IMG/VR virus record: IMGVR_UViG_3300042880_000279
Coordinates: 1-30,158 of that record
Direction: 5' to 3' (one strand)
Source of the DNA: a virus
DNA: 30,158 nucleotides
The position numbers and the translations under genes were made by a program. The notes below the pieces were generated by a model. That model was not told where the DNA came from. It made no database searches and saw only the letters and a program-made list of their open reading frames with translations. The number at the start of each line of letters is the position of its first letter. The first letter of the stretch is position 1. Shown here piece after piece: positions 1 to 5,290 of the stretch.

Positions 1-143
1 CCCGCCACGGTCTCTAAGTGGTTCACTGCGGCGTCGAATTCCCAAGAGCGGGACTCGCGGTTCAGTTCGGCAACGCTGGCCATGGCGAAGTAACGCGCGG
101 CTAGCAGAATATCCATTGAGGCGCGGGTGATTGGGTGATCCAT
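1..143 (-). CDS. Partial small phage protein (cut by window edge)
   Basis: An open frame on the minus strand starts with ATG at 143 and stays open to the window edge (47 codons). It begins MDHPITRASMDILLAARYFA and continues with a helical, hydrophilic sequence. Its start overlaps the stop of the next upstream gene by one base (TGATG), the usual sign of translational coupling, so it is the third gene of the leftward early operon. I do not recognise the family. The C-terminus lies outside the window. Confidence 0.6.
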   Translation of the reverse strand, partial: MDHPITRASMDILLAARYFAMASVAELNRESRSWEFDAAVNHLETVA

Positions 144-658
144 CACGCAGCCCTCGCTTCTGTGCTGATAACGACGCGCAGAAACTCGGCTGTTTGCGCA
201 GCCCACGCCGCATGGATCCCATGCTCGCTCGCCGCATCCCTCGCCGCATCCCACGCCGCAGCCAACGCCGCATCCCACGCCGCATCCCTCGCCGCATCCC
301 TCGCCGCATCCCTCGCCGCATCCAACTCATCTTTGGTCGCCAGTCCGTTTGCGTGCCGCTCTACCACATCAAGCGCGGCGATTGAGCGAGGGTCTGTCAT
401 CAGGTGCTGGACTTGCCGGGTGCACCAGACTGCGAATAAGCGCCATTCCTTCGCGTATTGCGGCTCAGCCCTGCAGCACCACAAAGCGTCATCAAGCCCA
501 TTGATCTCGACAATGCGGGCAAAGGGAATGGGGTCGTCACCACCCCAGCCAGCGCCAAGGCCAGCTTTCAGCTTTTGAAACCCCTCCAAAGGATTTTGAC
601 GAGGGCTCACCCCACACGGTCCATGAGCGCGGATGCGATTGAGTGTCGTGGTGATCAC
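143..658 (-). CDS. Phage protein with C-terminal DAA tandem repeats
   Basis: A 171-residue protein starting with GTG at 658, which overlaps the stop of the upstream gene (GTGA). The N-terminal ~110 residues form a globular part containing INGLDDALWCCRAEP and VWCTRQVQHLMTDPRSIAALDVVERHANGLAT, a family I know from phages and bacteria without an assigned function. Residues ~113-145 are a tetrapeptide-type repeat (DAAR/DAAW) encoded by eight 12-bp units, expected to form an alanine-rich helix. The end carries AASEHGIHAA, a peptide also present in the acetyltransferase-like gene at 21958-22368. Role unknown; probably an accessory early protein. The gene call is secure because the frame is open, coupled at both ends and family-like. 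Confidence 0.8.
   Translation of the reverse strand: MITTTLNRIRAHGPCGVSPRQNPLEGFQKLKAGLGAGWGGDDPIPFARIVEINGLDDALWCCRAEPQYAKEWRLFAVWCTRQVQHLMTDPRSIAALDVVERHANGLATKDELDAARDAARDAARDAAWDAALAAAWDAARDAASEHGIHAAWAAQTAEFLRVVISTEARAA
229..324. repeat. 12-bp minisatellite (8 units) encoding DAA repeats
   Basis: Eight consecutive 12-base units of the form [t/a]cgccgcatccc (plus strand), one of them diverged (gccgcagcca). Being a multiple of three, the unit can expand or contract without shifting the reading frame of the minus-strand gene. It encodes the DAAR/DAAW stretch. Confidence 0.9.
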
Positions 659-954
659 CAGGCGTACTCCTCAATGCGCTCGACAATGCGTTCGTGAAGC
701 TGCTCGGTGTCCTGCTTGATCCCGCGCATCAGGACTTCCCACAAATACGGGTCTGACTGCTTGGTGATGAAGTGCCGCTTGTGGAAAGAGCACTCCTCAA
801 TCTCGATTTCGGTAACTTCCCAATCCCATTCGCCGCGGCCTTCCTCGGAACATGCGAACTCAATTTTGCAATCGAATTCGGTCACGAAATTTCCGAGCTT
901 GGTGAGGACCGGAATGGTCCAGTTCAGTTTGATGCAGTGATCGCTGGAACTCAT
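655..954 (-). CDS. Small acidic early phage protein, unknown function
   Basis: First gene of the leftward operon. I place the start at ATG 954 because GGAG sits 8 bases upstream of it; a GTG at 993 would extend the protein to 112 residues, but it lies inside an operator-like palindrome. The 99-residue product is acidic (for example EWDWEVTEIEIEECSFHKRHF) and has no motif I recognise; it resembles a small single-domain protein with alternating beta strands followed by a C-terminal helix (ERIVERIEEY). Expression is probably controlled by the switch repressor, since two ATCAC-N5-GTGAT sites overlay its promoter. Confidence 0.7.
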   Translation of the reverse strand: MSSSDHCIKLNWTIPVLTKLGNFVTEFDCKIEFACSEEGRGEWDWEVTEIEIEECSFHKRHFITKQSDPYLWEVLMRGIKQDTEQLHERIVERIEEYAW

Positions 955-987
955 GTGGTCTGCTCCCGTGGTGTGATGGGAGAACCA

Positions 988-1004
988 TATCACTTCATGT
1001 GATA
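988..1004. promoter_or_regulatory. Operator-like palindrome O1 (TATCAC-N5-GTGATA)
   Basis: Perfect 6-bp inverted repeat TATCACttcatGTGATA. It shares ATCAC-N5-GTGAT with three other sites at 1019, 1402 and 1428. It covers the -10 region of the predicted leftward promoter. Binding by the XRE repressor at 1114-1368 or the Cro-like protein is inferred. Confidence 0.75.
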
Positions 1005-1026
1005 AAGTGCAAATGAAAAATCACAA
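999..1026 (-). promoter_or_regulatory. Candidate leftward early promoter
   Basis: Read on the minus strand: -35 TTGTGA (1026-1021), 16-base spacer, -10 TATCAC (1004-999). Matches to consensus are moderate. O2 covers the -35 and O1 covers the -10, as expected for a repressed phage promoter driving the genes from 954 leftward. Confidence 0.45.
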
Positions 1027-1035
1027 CGAGTGATA
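1019..1035. promoter_or_regulatory. Operator-like palindrome O2 (ATCAC-N5-GTGAT)
   Basis: AATCACaacgaGTGATA; 5-bp perfect arms and 5-base spacer, the same design as O1, O3 and O4. Its centre is 31 bases from that of O1, about three helical turns, so dimers could contact each other on one DNA face. Confidence 0.7.
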
Positions 1036-1113
1036 TCTTTTTTGACGCGCAGACCTGTTACGCGTTGTATTTCAGCAGCTTAATGCAATCAAAAATTTAC
1101 GTAGGGGGCAGGC

Positions 1114-1368
1114 TTAGACCCTGGCCAAATGCCCGAGTGCGATGGGCATTCCAGCTGCTTTCCCGAAAAACAGCCAATCTAGCGACACATCATAAACACG
1201 AACTAATTCAACAGCCACTTCAAGGGTTAAAGGGCGCTTGCCTGTTTCATACTGGCTCCATTGGGATTGCCCCGCGCCAATGGTCTCGGCAAATTGCTCT
1301 TGGTTTAGCCCCGCGTGATCACGAAGCGCCTTGAGCCGACGGCCAACTATTTTGGGGGAATCGGTCAT
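1114..1368 (-). CDS. XRE-family phage repressor (CI/Cro type)
   Basis: An 84-residue helix-turn-helix protein. The open frame extends upstream to 1476, but I choose ATG 1368 because the domain starts right after it (MTDSPKIVGRRLKALRDHAG) and the longer version would run through both operators. The HTH is LNQEQFAETIGAGQSQWSQYETGKRPL, a typical XRE motif with recognition helix QSQWSQYETG. Nothing like an S24 (LexA/CI) self-cleavage domain is present, so induction would not go through RecA-stimulated autocleavage of this protein. It is divergent from the Cro-like gene across a 76-base region with O3 and O4, and is the best candidate for binding all four sites. Whether it is the CI-like or the Cro-like partner cannot be read from sequence alone. 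Confidence 0.85.
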   Translation of the reverse strand: MTDSPKIVGRRLKALRDHAGLNQEQFAETIGAGQSQWSQYETGKRPLTLEVAVELVRVYDVSLDWLFFGKAAGMPIALGHLARV

Positions 1369-1401
1369 GGTTATTCGTAGAGCAATCGCAAAAAATCGAA
1401 A

Positions 1402-1418
1402 AATCACCGTGTGTGATG
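1402..1418. promoter_or_regulatory. Operator-like palindrome O3 (ATCAC-N5-GTGAT)
   Basis: AATCACcgtgtGTGATG, between the divergent repressor and Cro-like genes. Arms and spacing match O1, O2 and O4. Confidence 0.75.
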
Positions 1419-1419
1419 C

Positions 1420-1446
1420 TTGATTGCAATCACGTAGTGTGATAAT
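1420..1446 (+). promoter_or_regulatory. Candidate rightward early promoter
   Basis: -35 TTGATT (1420-1425) and -10 GATAAT (1441-1446) with a short 15-base spacer. O4 covers the spacer and -10. If used, transcription would start near 1453, giving an almost leaderless message for the ATG at 1457. Confidence 0.4.
1428..1444. promoter_or_regulatory. Operator-like palindrome O4 (ATCAC-N5-GTGAT)
   Basis: AATCACgtagtGTGATA, ending one base before the first ATG of the Cro-like gene. Its centre is 26 bases from O3. Occupancy should block initiation of the rightward transcript. Confidence 0.75.
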
Positions 1447-1666
1447 GCATGCGCTTATGGAGCAGGCTTCAGACATAAAGGCATTTGTAAAGGCCCTTGG
1501 TGGCGCAAAGAAAGTGGCGGCATTGACGGGGGTTGGCCCTGGTGCCGTCTACATGGCGATTTTGCGCGGAACTATCCCGCACAAGTGGCGGCTTCCCATG
1601 TTTGCGGAAGCAAAAGCCAAGAAAGTGAAGTTCGACCCGTCTCTCCTCGGCTTGGAAGCCGCCTGA
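1445..1666 (+). CDS. Cro-like (carph-isopro type) HTH regulator
   Basis: A 73-residue protein from ATG 1445, or 69 residues from ATG 1457 (the -10-like GATAAT overlaps the first ATG, which favours 1457; neither has a clear ribosome site). The sequence IKAFVKALGGAKKVAALTGVGPGAVYMAILRGTIPHKW matches the short YdaS/Cro-like HTH proteins sometimes labelled carph-isopro domain: an ALGG start, an HTH, and an IP.+W segment. Such proteins act as Cro-type antirepressors opposite a CI-type repressor. Divergent arrangement with 1114-1368 and O4 directly upstream support an autoregulated lytic-side regulator. Confidence 0.8.
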   Translation: MHALMEQASDIKAFVKALGGAKKVAALTGVGPGAVYMAILRGTIPHKWRLPMFAEAKAKKVKFDPSLLGLEAA

Positions 1667-1738
1667 TGAATTCCCCCGCCAGCCCTGCAGTCCCTCCCTG
1701 TGACATGGCAAGCGCACACTCCCGCGCGGCGGTAACTA

Positions 1739-1774
1739 GGCCCATCCTCCACACCCGGATGGGCCCCTTTCTTT
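1739..1774 (+). terminator. Rho-independent terminator after the Cro-like gene
   Basis: Perfect 9-bp stem GGCCCATCC / GGATGGGCC with a 9-base loop, followed by CCTTTCTTT. Lies about 70 bases after the Cro-like stop and before the early operon, the place of a tR-type terminator that antitermination would overcome. Confidence 0.75.
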
Positions 1775-1810
1775 CCCGGCGCCGCGCGCCGCAACGCTTC
1801 GCCCCGCCCC

Positions 1811-1830
1811 GCAACGCAACGCAACGCAAC
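1811..1830. repeat. (GCAAC)x4 tandem pentamer
   Basis: Four perfect copies of GCAAC followed by a degenerate fifth, preceded by GCCCC-rich sequence. Function unknown; could simply be slippage. Confidence 0.8.
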
Positions 1831-1833
1831 GAA

Positions 1834-2019
1834 CTATTTTCCACCTTCCAAATCTCGAACGATGGAGCTCGAAATTACTCCAATCGATACGAAGCCGCGA
1901 TCCTCCCTGACGCGGCCCGTAGGACGGGCGCGGCGATGAACGGACGGGACGTTACGGCCCCACCGTGCGCCGTCCAGCCGCGCCCGCTTCCACTTCACGA
2001 AATCAATCACTCTGCACAT
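1834..2019 (-). CDS. Possible small basic protein, unknown
   Basis: 61-codon frame starting at ATG 2019 with AAGGGA 6 bases upstream. The start MCRVIDFVKWKRARLDG resembles the opening of many short hypothetical proteins of alphaproteobacteria (xVIDFxxxKR). The rest is basic, without a motif. It lies opposite to the early operon, with the inverted repeat 2033-2056 between the divergent starts. Codon use is compatible with a real gene, but the evidence is thin. Confidence 0.4.
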   Translation of the reverse strand: MCRVIDFVKWKRARLDGARWGRNVPSVHRRARPTGRVREDRGFVSIGVISSSIVRDLEGGK

Positions 2020-2032
2020 GCCGTTTCCCTTA

Positions 2033-2056
2033 GTTCACTTGCTCGCAACAGTGAAC
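2033..2056. promoter_or_regulatory. Inverted repeat GTTCACT-N10-AGTGAAC upstream of early operon
   Basis: Perfect 7-bp arms with a 10-base centre (one DNA turn), a few bases before the strong ribosome site (AAGAGGAG) of the first early gene. Could be an operator for a dimeric regulator or a leader hairpin; it lacks a T-run and so is not a terminator. Confidence 0.5.
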
Positions 2057-2074
2057 CTAAGAGGAGTTTGTTCC

Positions 2075-2467
2075 GTGTTTTTGGAAAAGAGATCCATGAC
2101 CGCCGTGCTTGTTGAAAAGCTGACCGCCATTGGTGGTGCCGGCACACTCAAAGAACGTGAGTGGCGCATCCGATGCCGCCTGAACTGGCACCACAAGGCC
2201 CGTAGTGCGGTGCGGCATCTGCTGTATCGCGAACGGGTTCCTTCCTTTGAGGAGGGCAAACAAATTGAGGCTGCGCACCTTAGGTTTTGCGCGGAAAGGG
2301 TTCGACAGAATGCAGCCGAGAATGCGGCTTTGTTTCAGGAAATGCGATCCGCTCTGGCCGCGATGGAGGCAAGCGATCCTGACTTTTTTGCGCCCGACAT
2401 TGATGCGGTGCGCGCGATGCTGCTTCAGGGCCGGGACCAAGCTAACGAAACTCGCACTGAGGATTGA
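2075..2467 (+). CDS. Early phage protein, unknown function
   Basis: First gene of the rightward early operon. I prefer GTG 2075 (130 residues) because AAGAGGAG lies exactly 8 bases upstream; ATG 2096 gives 123 residues with a poorer site. The product is mainly helical and charged (LKEREWRIRCRLNWHHKARSAVRHLLYRERVPSFEEGKQIEAAHLRF), with an arrangement similar to small DNA-associated phage proteins, but no family is recognised. The following methyltransferase gene starts 6 bases after its stop. Confidence 0.75.
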   Translation: MFLEKRSMTAVLVEKLTAIGGAGTLKEREWRIRCRLNWHHKARSAVRHLLYRERVPSFEEGKQIEAAHLRFCAERVRQNAAENAALFQEMRSALAAMEASDPDFFAPDIDAVRAMLLQGRDQANETRTED

Positions 2468-2473
2468 GGATTA

Positions 2474-3634
2474 ATGGAATTTCACCCGATTGCAAACTGC
2501 TTCCCGCTGATCGATGGCCGCGAGTTTGATGAGCTTGTGGCCGACGTCAAGGCTCACGGCATTCATGAGCCTGTGATCATTCATGAAGGTATGATCCTAG
2601 ACGGGCGCAACAGGTATCGCGCTTCCCAGATTGCGGGCGTTGACTGTCCGCTGGTTCCGTATGACGGGAATGATCCGGTAGGATTTGTTGTCTCGCTCAA
2701 CCTTCGGCGTCGGCACCTCAGCGAGGGGCAGCGTGCTTGGGTGGCTGCACAGATTGCTAACTTGGGGCATGGGGAAAAGAAGGCAGATAGATCAATTGAT
2801 CTATCTTCTGTGTCTCAAGAAGACGCGGCCACAATGCTTAACGTAAGCGTGCCGAGCGTGAAGCGCGCGACTGTAGTCCGCGATCACGGCGTTCCCGAGC
2901 TGCAAGACAAGGTAGCCAAAGGTGAAGTAGCCCCGTCCACCGCCGCTGATGTCGCTCGTCTTCCTCAGGAGGAACAAAAGGAGATCGTGGCCAAGGGCGA
3001 GAAGGAAATCCTTGAGGCCGCGAAACGCATTCGTTCCGAGAAGGCAGAACAGCGCCGCGCGGAACTGGTTGAGGTTGCGGCGACAAAGGTTGAAATGCCA
3101 GACGGCAAGTTTGAAACGATCATCATTGATCCGCCGTGGCCAATGCAGAAGATCGAGCGGGATGTACGCCCGAATCAGGTGGCTTTCGAATACCCGACAA
3201 TGACGGAAGGCGAGCTTGTTGTATTTGGCGACAAGGTCAACGATGCGGCGGCGGATGATTGCCACATGTTCATGTGGACCACACACAAGTTTTTGCCAAT
3301 GTCGCTTCGGCTGCTAGAGGCTTGGGGCTTTCGTTATGTGCTTACGATGGTGTGGCACAAGAACGGCGGGTTCCAGCCGATTGGTTTACCGCAGTACAAC
3401 TGCGAATTCTGTGTCTATGCGCGCAAAGGTTCACCAAGCTTTGCTGATACCAAGGCATTTAACGCTTGCTTCGATGCGCCACGGCGCGAGCATAGCCGGA
3501 AGCCAGATGAGTTCTATGACGTCATTCGCCGCGTAACGCATGGACCGCGTATTGATGTCTTTTCGCGCGAGCGGAGGGAAGGCTTCTCGCAGTTTGGTAA
3601 TGAAGCTGGCCTGTTTTCTGGCGAGGCCGCATGA
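2474..3634 (+). CDS. ParB-like domain fused to MT-A70 adenine-N6 methyltransferase
   Basis: 386 residues in two parts. Residues ~5-90 are a ParB/sulfiredoxin-like domain: FDELVADVKAHGIHEPVIIH, the core ILDGRNRYRA (41-50) and LNLRRRHLSEGQRA (75-88), followed by a helical HTH-like stretch to ~200. Residues ~207-375 are an MT-A70 methyltransferase: the catalytic DPPW is at 219-222 in FETIIIDPPWPM, with MWTTHKFLPMSLRLLEAWGF and VWHKNGG downstream. The expected reaction is transfer of methyl from S-adenosylmethionine to adenine N6. In phages such enzymes can protect DNA from host restriction. The ParB part could supply target recognition (inference). The next gene overlaps by 4 bases (ATGA). Confidence 0.92.
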   Translation: MEFHPIANCFPLIDGREFDELVADVKAHGIHEPVIIHEGMILDGRNRYRASQIAGVDCPLVPYDGNDPVGFVVSLNLRRRHLSEGQRAWVAAQIANLGHGEKKADRSIDLSSVSQEDAATMLNVSVPSVKRATVVRDHGVPELQDKVAKGEVAPSTAADVARLPQEEQKEIVAKGEKEILEAAKRIRSEKAEQRRAELVEVAATKVEMPDGKFETIIIDPPWPMQKIERDVRPNQVAFEYPTMTEGELVVFGDKVNDAAADDCHMFMWTTHKFLPMSLRLLEAWGFRYVLTMVWHKNGGFQPIGLPQYNCEFCVYARKGSPSFADTKAFNACFDAPRREHSRKPDEFYDVIRRVTHGPRIDVFSRERREGFSQFGNEAGLFSGEAA

Positions 3635-4146
3635 GCGGATACTCTTCTGATCGGCAATGGTCTGACCTGATGATCCCTCAGATTAAGCAGATTGTTGGGC
3701 CGTTCCTTCTGGAGACTTCTAGCTTCGACGTGGACGCAAAGCAGGCCACTGACTTGATTGTTTTTACGGCTCGCGACATGAGGATTGCAGCACGAGTGCG
3801 GCGACCTGGGTATGCCGAAAGATATCCCTACGAGTTCACTATTCGGTGCAAGCGGGATAGCGGCGCGGAAACTGAACTTTCAAAGATTGTGAACGGCTGG
3901 GGTGACTGGCTGTTTTACGGGCACGCCGATGCAAGCAATTGGATTGCCCGGTGGTTTCTCATCGATCTTCACGCATTCCGCGCCGCTTTGATCAGGTGCG
4001 CCATGAACGGCGCTAGCCTCAAAGTCACTGAGAAGGCGAATGGCGATGGGACTTATTTCAAATCGTTTGACTTGAGGTCTTTCCCCGAAAGGCCGGCAAT
4101 TCTGATTGGGGCTAGCCATGACATCAAAAACCAAGAAGCCGCATAG
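3631..4146 (+). CDS. Conserved phage protein, possible restriction-endonuclease fold
   Basis: 171 residues, start overlapping the methyltransferase stop (ATGA). I recognise the family from phage early operons: KQATDLIVFTARDMRIAARVRRPGYAERYPYEFTIR and ETELSKIVNGWGDWLFYGHAD, then a WFLIDLHAFR strand-helix. The order ATDL, then a strand ending in RVRR, loosely follows a PD-(D/E)XK core but lacks a clean E-x-K, so nuclease activity is only a suggestion. Position between a methyltransferase and a VRR-NUC gene supports a role in DNA metabolism. Confidence 0.75.
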   Translation: MSGYSSDRQWSDLMIPQIKQIVGPFLLETSSFDVDAKQATDLIVFTARDMRIAARVRRPGYAERYPYEFTIRCKRDSGAETELSKIVNGWGDWLFYGHADASNWIARWFLIDLHAFRAALIRCAMNGASLKVTEKANGDGTYFKSFDLRSFPERPAILIGASHDIKNQEAA

Positions 4147-4161
4147 AATGGGAATTTTGAC

Positions 4162-4590
4162 ATGACCACGGGCTATGCATGGGCGAAGGCGCGCACGACG
4201 GCAGCGCTCAAGGCTGAGGTCGCGGCGGCTGGGAAGGCTGAGGAGCGGATTCACATTGCAATCGTGAACCTGCTTACCGCCACGGCGGCACCGGGCGTGC
4301 GGTTTCATCACGTTCCGAACGGCGGCCTCAGGTCCAAGCGTGAGGCCGCGCGCTTCAAGCTGATGGGCGTGAAGCCTGGCGTTTCTGACCTGGTTATTTC
4401 CATGCCGGAAGGCCGCACGGGCTACATGGAAGTCAAATCGCCTAAGGGCCGGTTGACTGAGGAACAAGAGAACTTCCTCGCTGCGATGGCTGCGAATGGC
4501 AATCTGACGGCGGTGGTTCGTAGCCTTGATGAGGCTGCTGACGTTCTGGCCGCATGGGGTGCGATCCGCCGGGTGAGGGTGGCGGCATGA
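4162..4590 (+). CDS. VRR-NUC domain nuclease
   Basis: 142 residues from ATG 4162 (TGGGA 8 bases upstream). Residues ~32-135 match the VRR-NUC family: FHHVPNGGLRSKREAARFKLMGVKPGVSDLVI gives the GVSD acidic residue, and GYMEVKSPKGRLTEEQENFL gives the E-V-K of the PD-(D/E)XK nuclease site. The fold is known from FAN1 and phage Holliday-junction-type nucleases; stand-alone phage forms probably cut branched DNA during replication or recombination. The N-terminal 30 residues are an alanine/lysine-rich helix. Stop overlaps the next gene (ATGA). Confidence 0.9.
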   Translation: MTTGYAWAKARTTAALKAEVAAAGKAEERIHIAIVNLLTATAAPGVRFHHVPNGGLRSKREAARFKLMGVKPGVSDLVISMPEGRTGYMEVKSPKGRLTEEQENFLAAMAANGNLTAVVRSLDEAADVLAAWGAIRRVRVAA

Positions 4591-4808
4591 GCGACGACCG
4601 CATAGACGCGTCATGCGCTGACTGCGCTTTCATGCACCGCGACCGTGACGGCGGGCGGTGGTGTTCGTCCCCCCAGCTTCTGAGGGCCATGGGCCATTCC
4701 CAGCGGTGTGTCTGGGAACGTGACGGGGTGCGGGATCAATCGCGGGCAGGCGACACGGCGAAGTGTGGCCCGTCCGGGGTCAATTTCAAGCGGCGGAGTC
4801 TTGTCTGA
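4587..4808 (+). CDS. Small cysteine-rich (zinc-binding-like) phage protein
   Basis: 73 residues starting at ATG 4587, overlapping the VRR-NUC stop by 4 bases; an upstream in-frame start would extend into that gene. Cysteines are arranged CADC-x13-C-x(n)-RC-x(n)-CG (residues C8, C11 and later), typical of small phage proteins that bind zinc. Ends with KCGPSGVNF. No catalytic residues. Stop and next start share one base (TGATG). Confidence 0.75.
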   Translation: MSDDRIDASCADCAFMHRDRDGGRWCSSPQLLRAMGHSQRCVWERDGVRDQSRAGDTAKCGPSGVNFKRRSLV

Positions 4809-5290
4809 TGGAATGGACGGATGAGAAAATCGAGACCATGCGCCGCCTTCTCGCGGAAGGGTTTTCATGCGGATATGTCGCAGCCCAACTCGGAACGACG
4901 CGCAATTCCGTCATCGGCAAAGTGAGGCGGATTGAGATCGAGACTGGCGAGAAATGGAAGCGTCCGTCCGGGACAATCTACGGCGCGCGCCAGAAGGCCT
5001 CGCCAGCGGCAACGCCCGGTCTTGCCACTGTCCTGCAGCTCAGGCGCCCCTTGCCCGCCAGCGCCGTTCCCAAGCCCGTCAAATACGTTCCGGGGGTTCC
5101 TGTCGGTATCATCGACGCAACCGGATGCCGGTGGCCTGTTGATCAGGGCAACGTTCCCGGCCGTCACCTGTTCTGCAACGGGTCGATTCACAAGGGCAGC
5201 TACTGCGAGTTCCATTCGCAGGAGAATGTGGCGAGCTATTCGGCGGGGCTGATCAGGAAGACCATCAAGCAAGCCGTGAGGGTGGCATAA
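4808..5290 (+). CDS. gcrA: Phage GcrA-family transcription regulator
   Basis: 160 residues from ATG 4808 (coupled TGATG). Residues 1-42, MEWTDEKIETMRRLLAEGFS then VAAQLGTTRNSVIGKVRR, match the GcrA DNA-binding helix-turn-helix. After a proline/alanine-rich linker, residues ~110-140 (CRWPVDQ, HLFCN, SYCEFHSQ) match the conserved cysteine/histidine C-terminal segment of GcrA. In Caulobacter, GcrA works with sigma-70 RNA polymerase at promoters carrying N6-methyladenine. A phage copy could redirect host cell-cycle promoters or boost phage promoters (inference). It shares an operon with an adenine methyltransferase. Confidence 0.9.
   Translation: MEWTDEKIETMRRLLAEGFSCGYVAAQLGTTRNSVIGKVRRIEIETGEKWKRPSGTIYGARQKASPAATPGLATVLQLRRPLPASAVPKPVKYVPGVPVGIIDATGCRWPVDQGNVPGRHLFCNGSIHKGSYCEFHSQENVASYSAGLIRKTIKQAVRVA

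Larger units (their letters stand above)
1667..2074. other. 408-base region between Cro-like gene and early operon
   Basis: Holds the terminator at 1739, four copies of the pentamer GCAAC (1811-1830), a possible small minus-strand gene (1834-2019) and an inverted repeat GTTCACT/AGTGAAC (2033-2056). Long open frames crossing the terminator here look spurious. The remainder shows nothing I can name. Confidence 0.6.

Noticed and set aside
226-330. Regular short repeats resembling a CRISPR array
   Set aside because: Units are contiguous 12-mers without spacers and lie within a coding frame; this is a minisatellite.
1585-2115. 176-codon plus-strand open frame
   Set aside because: It runs through the rho-independent terminator and the GCAAC repeat, has a low-complexity composition and ends inside the well-supported early gene region.
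3880-4614. 244-codon minus-strand frame opposite the nuclease-like genes
   Set aside because: Antisense to two well-supported overlapping genes; composition typical of shadow frames.
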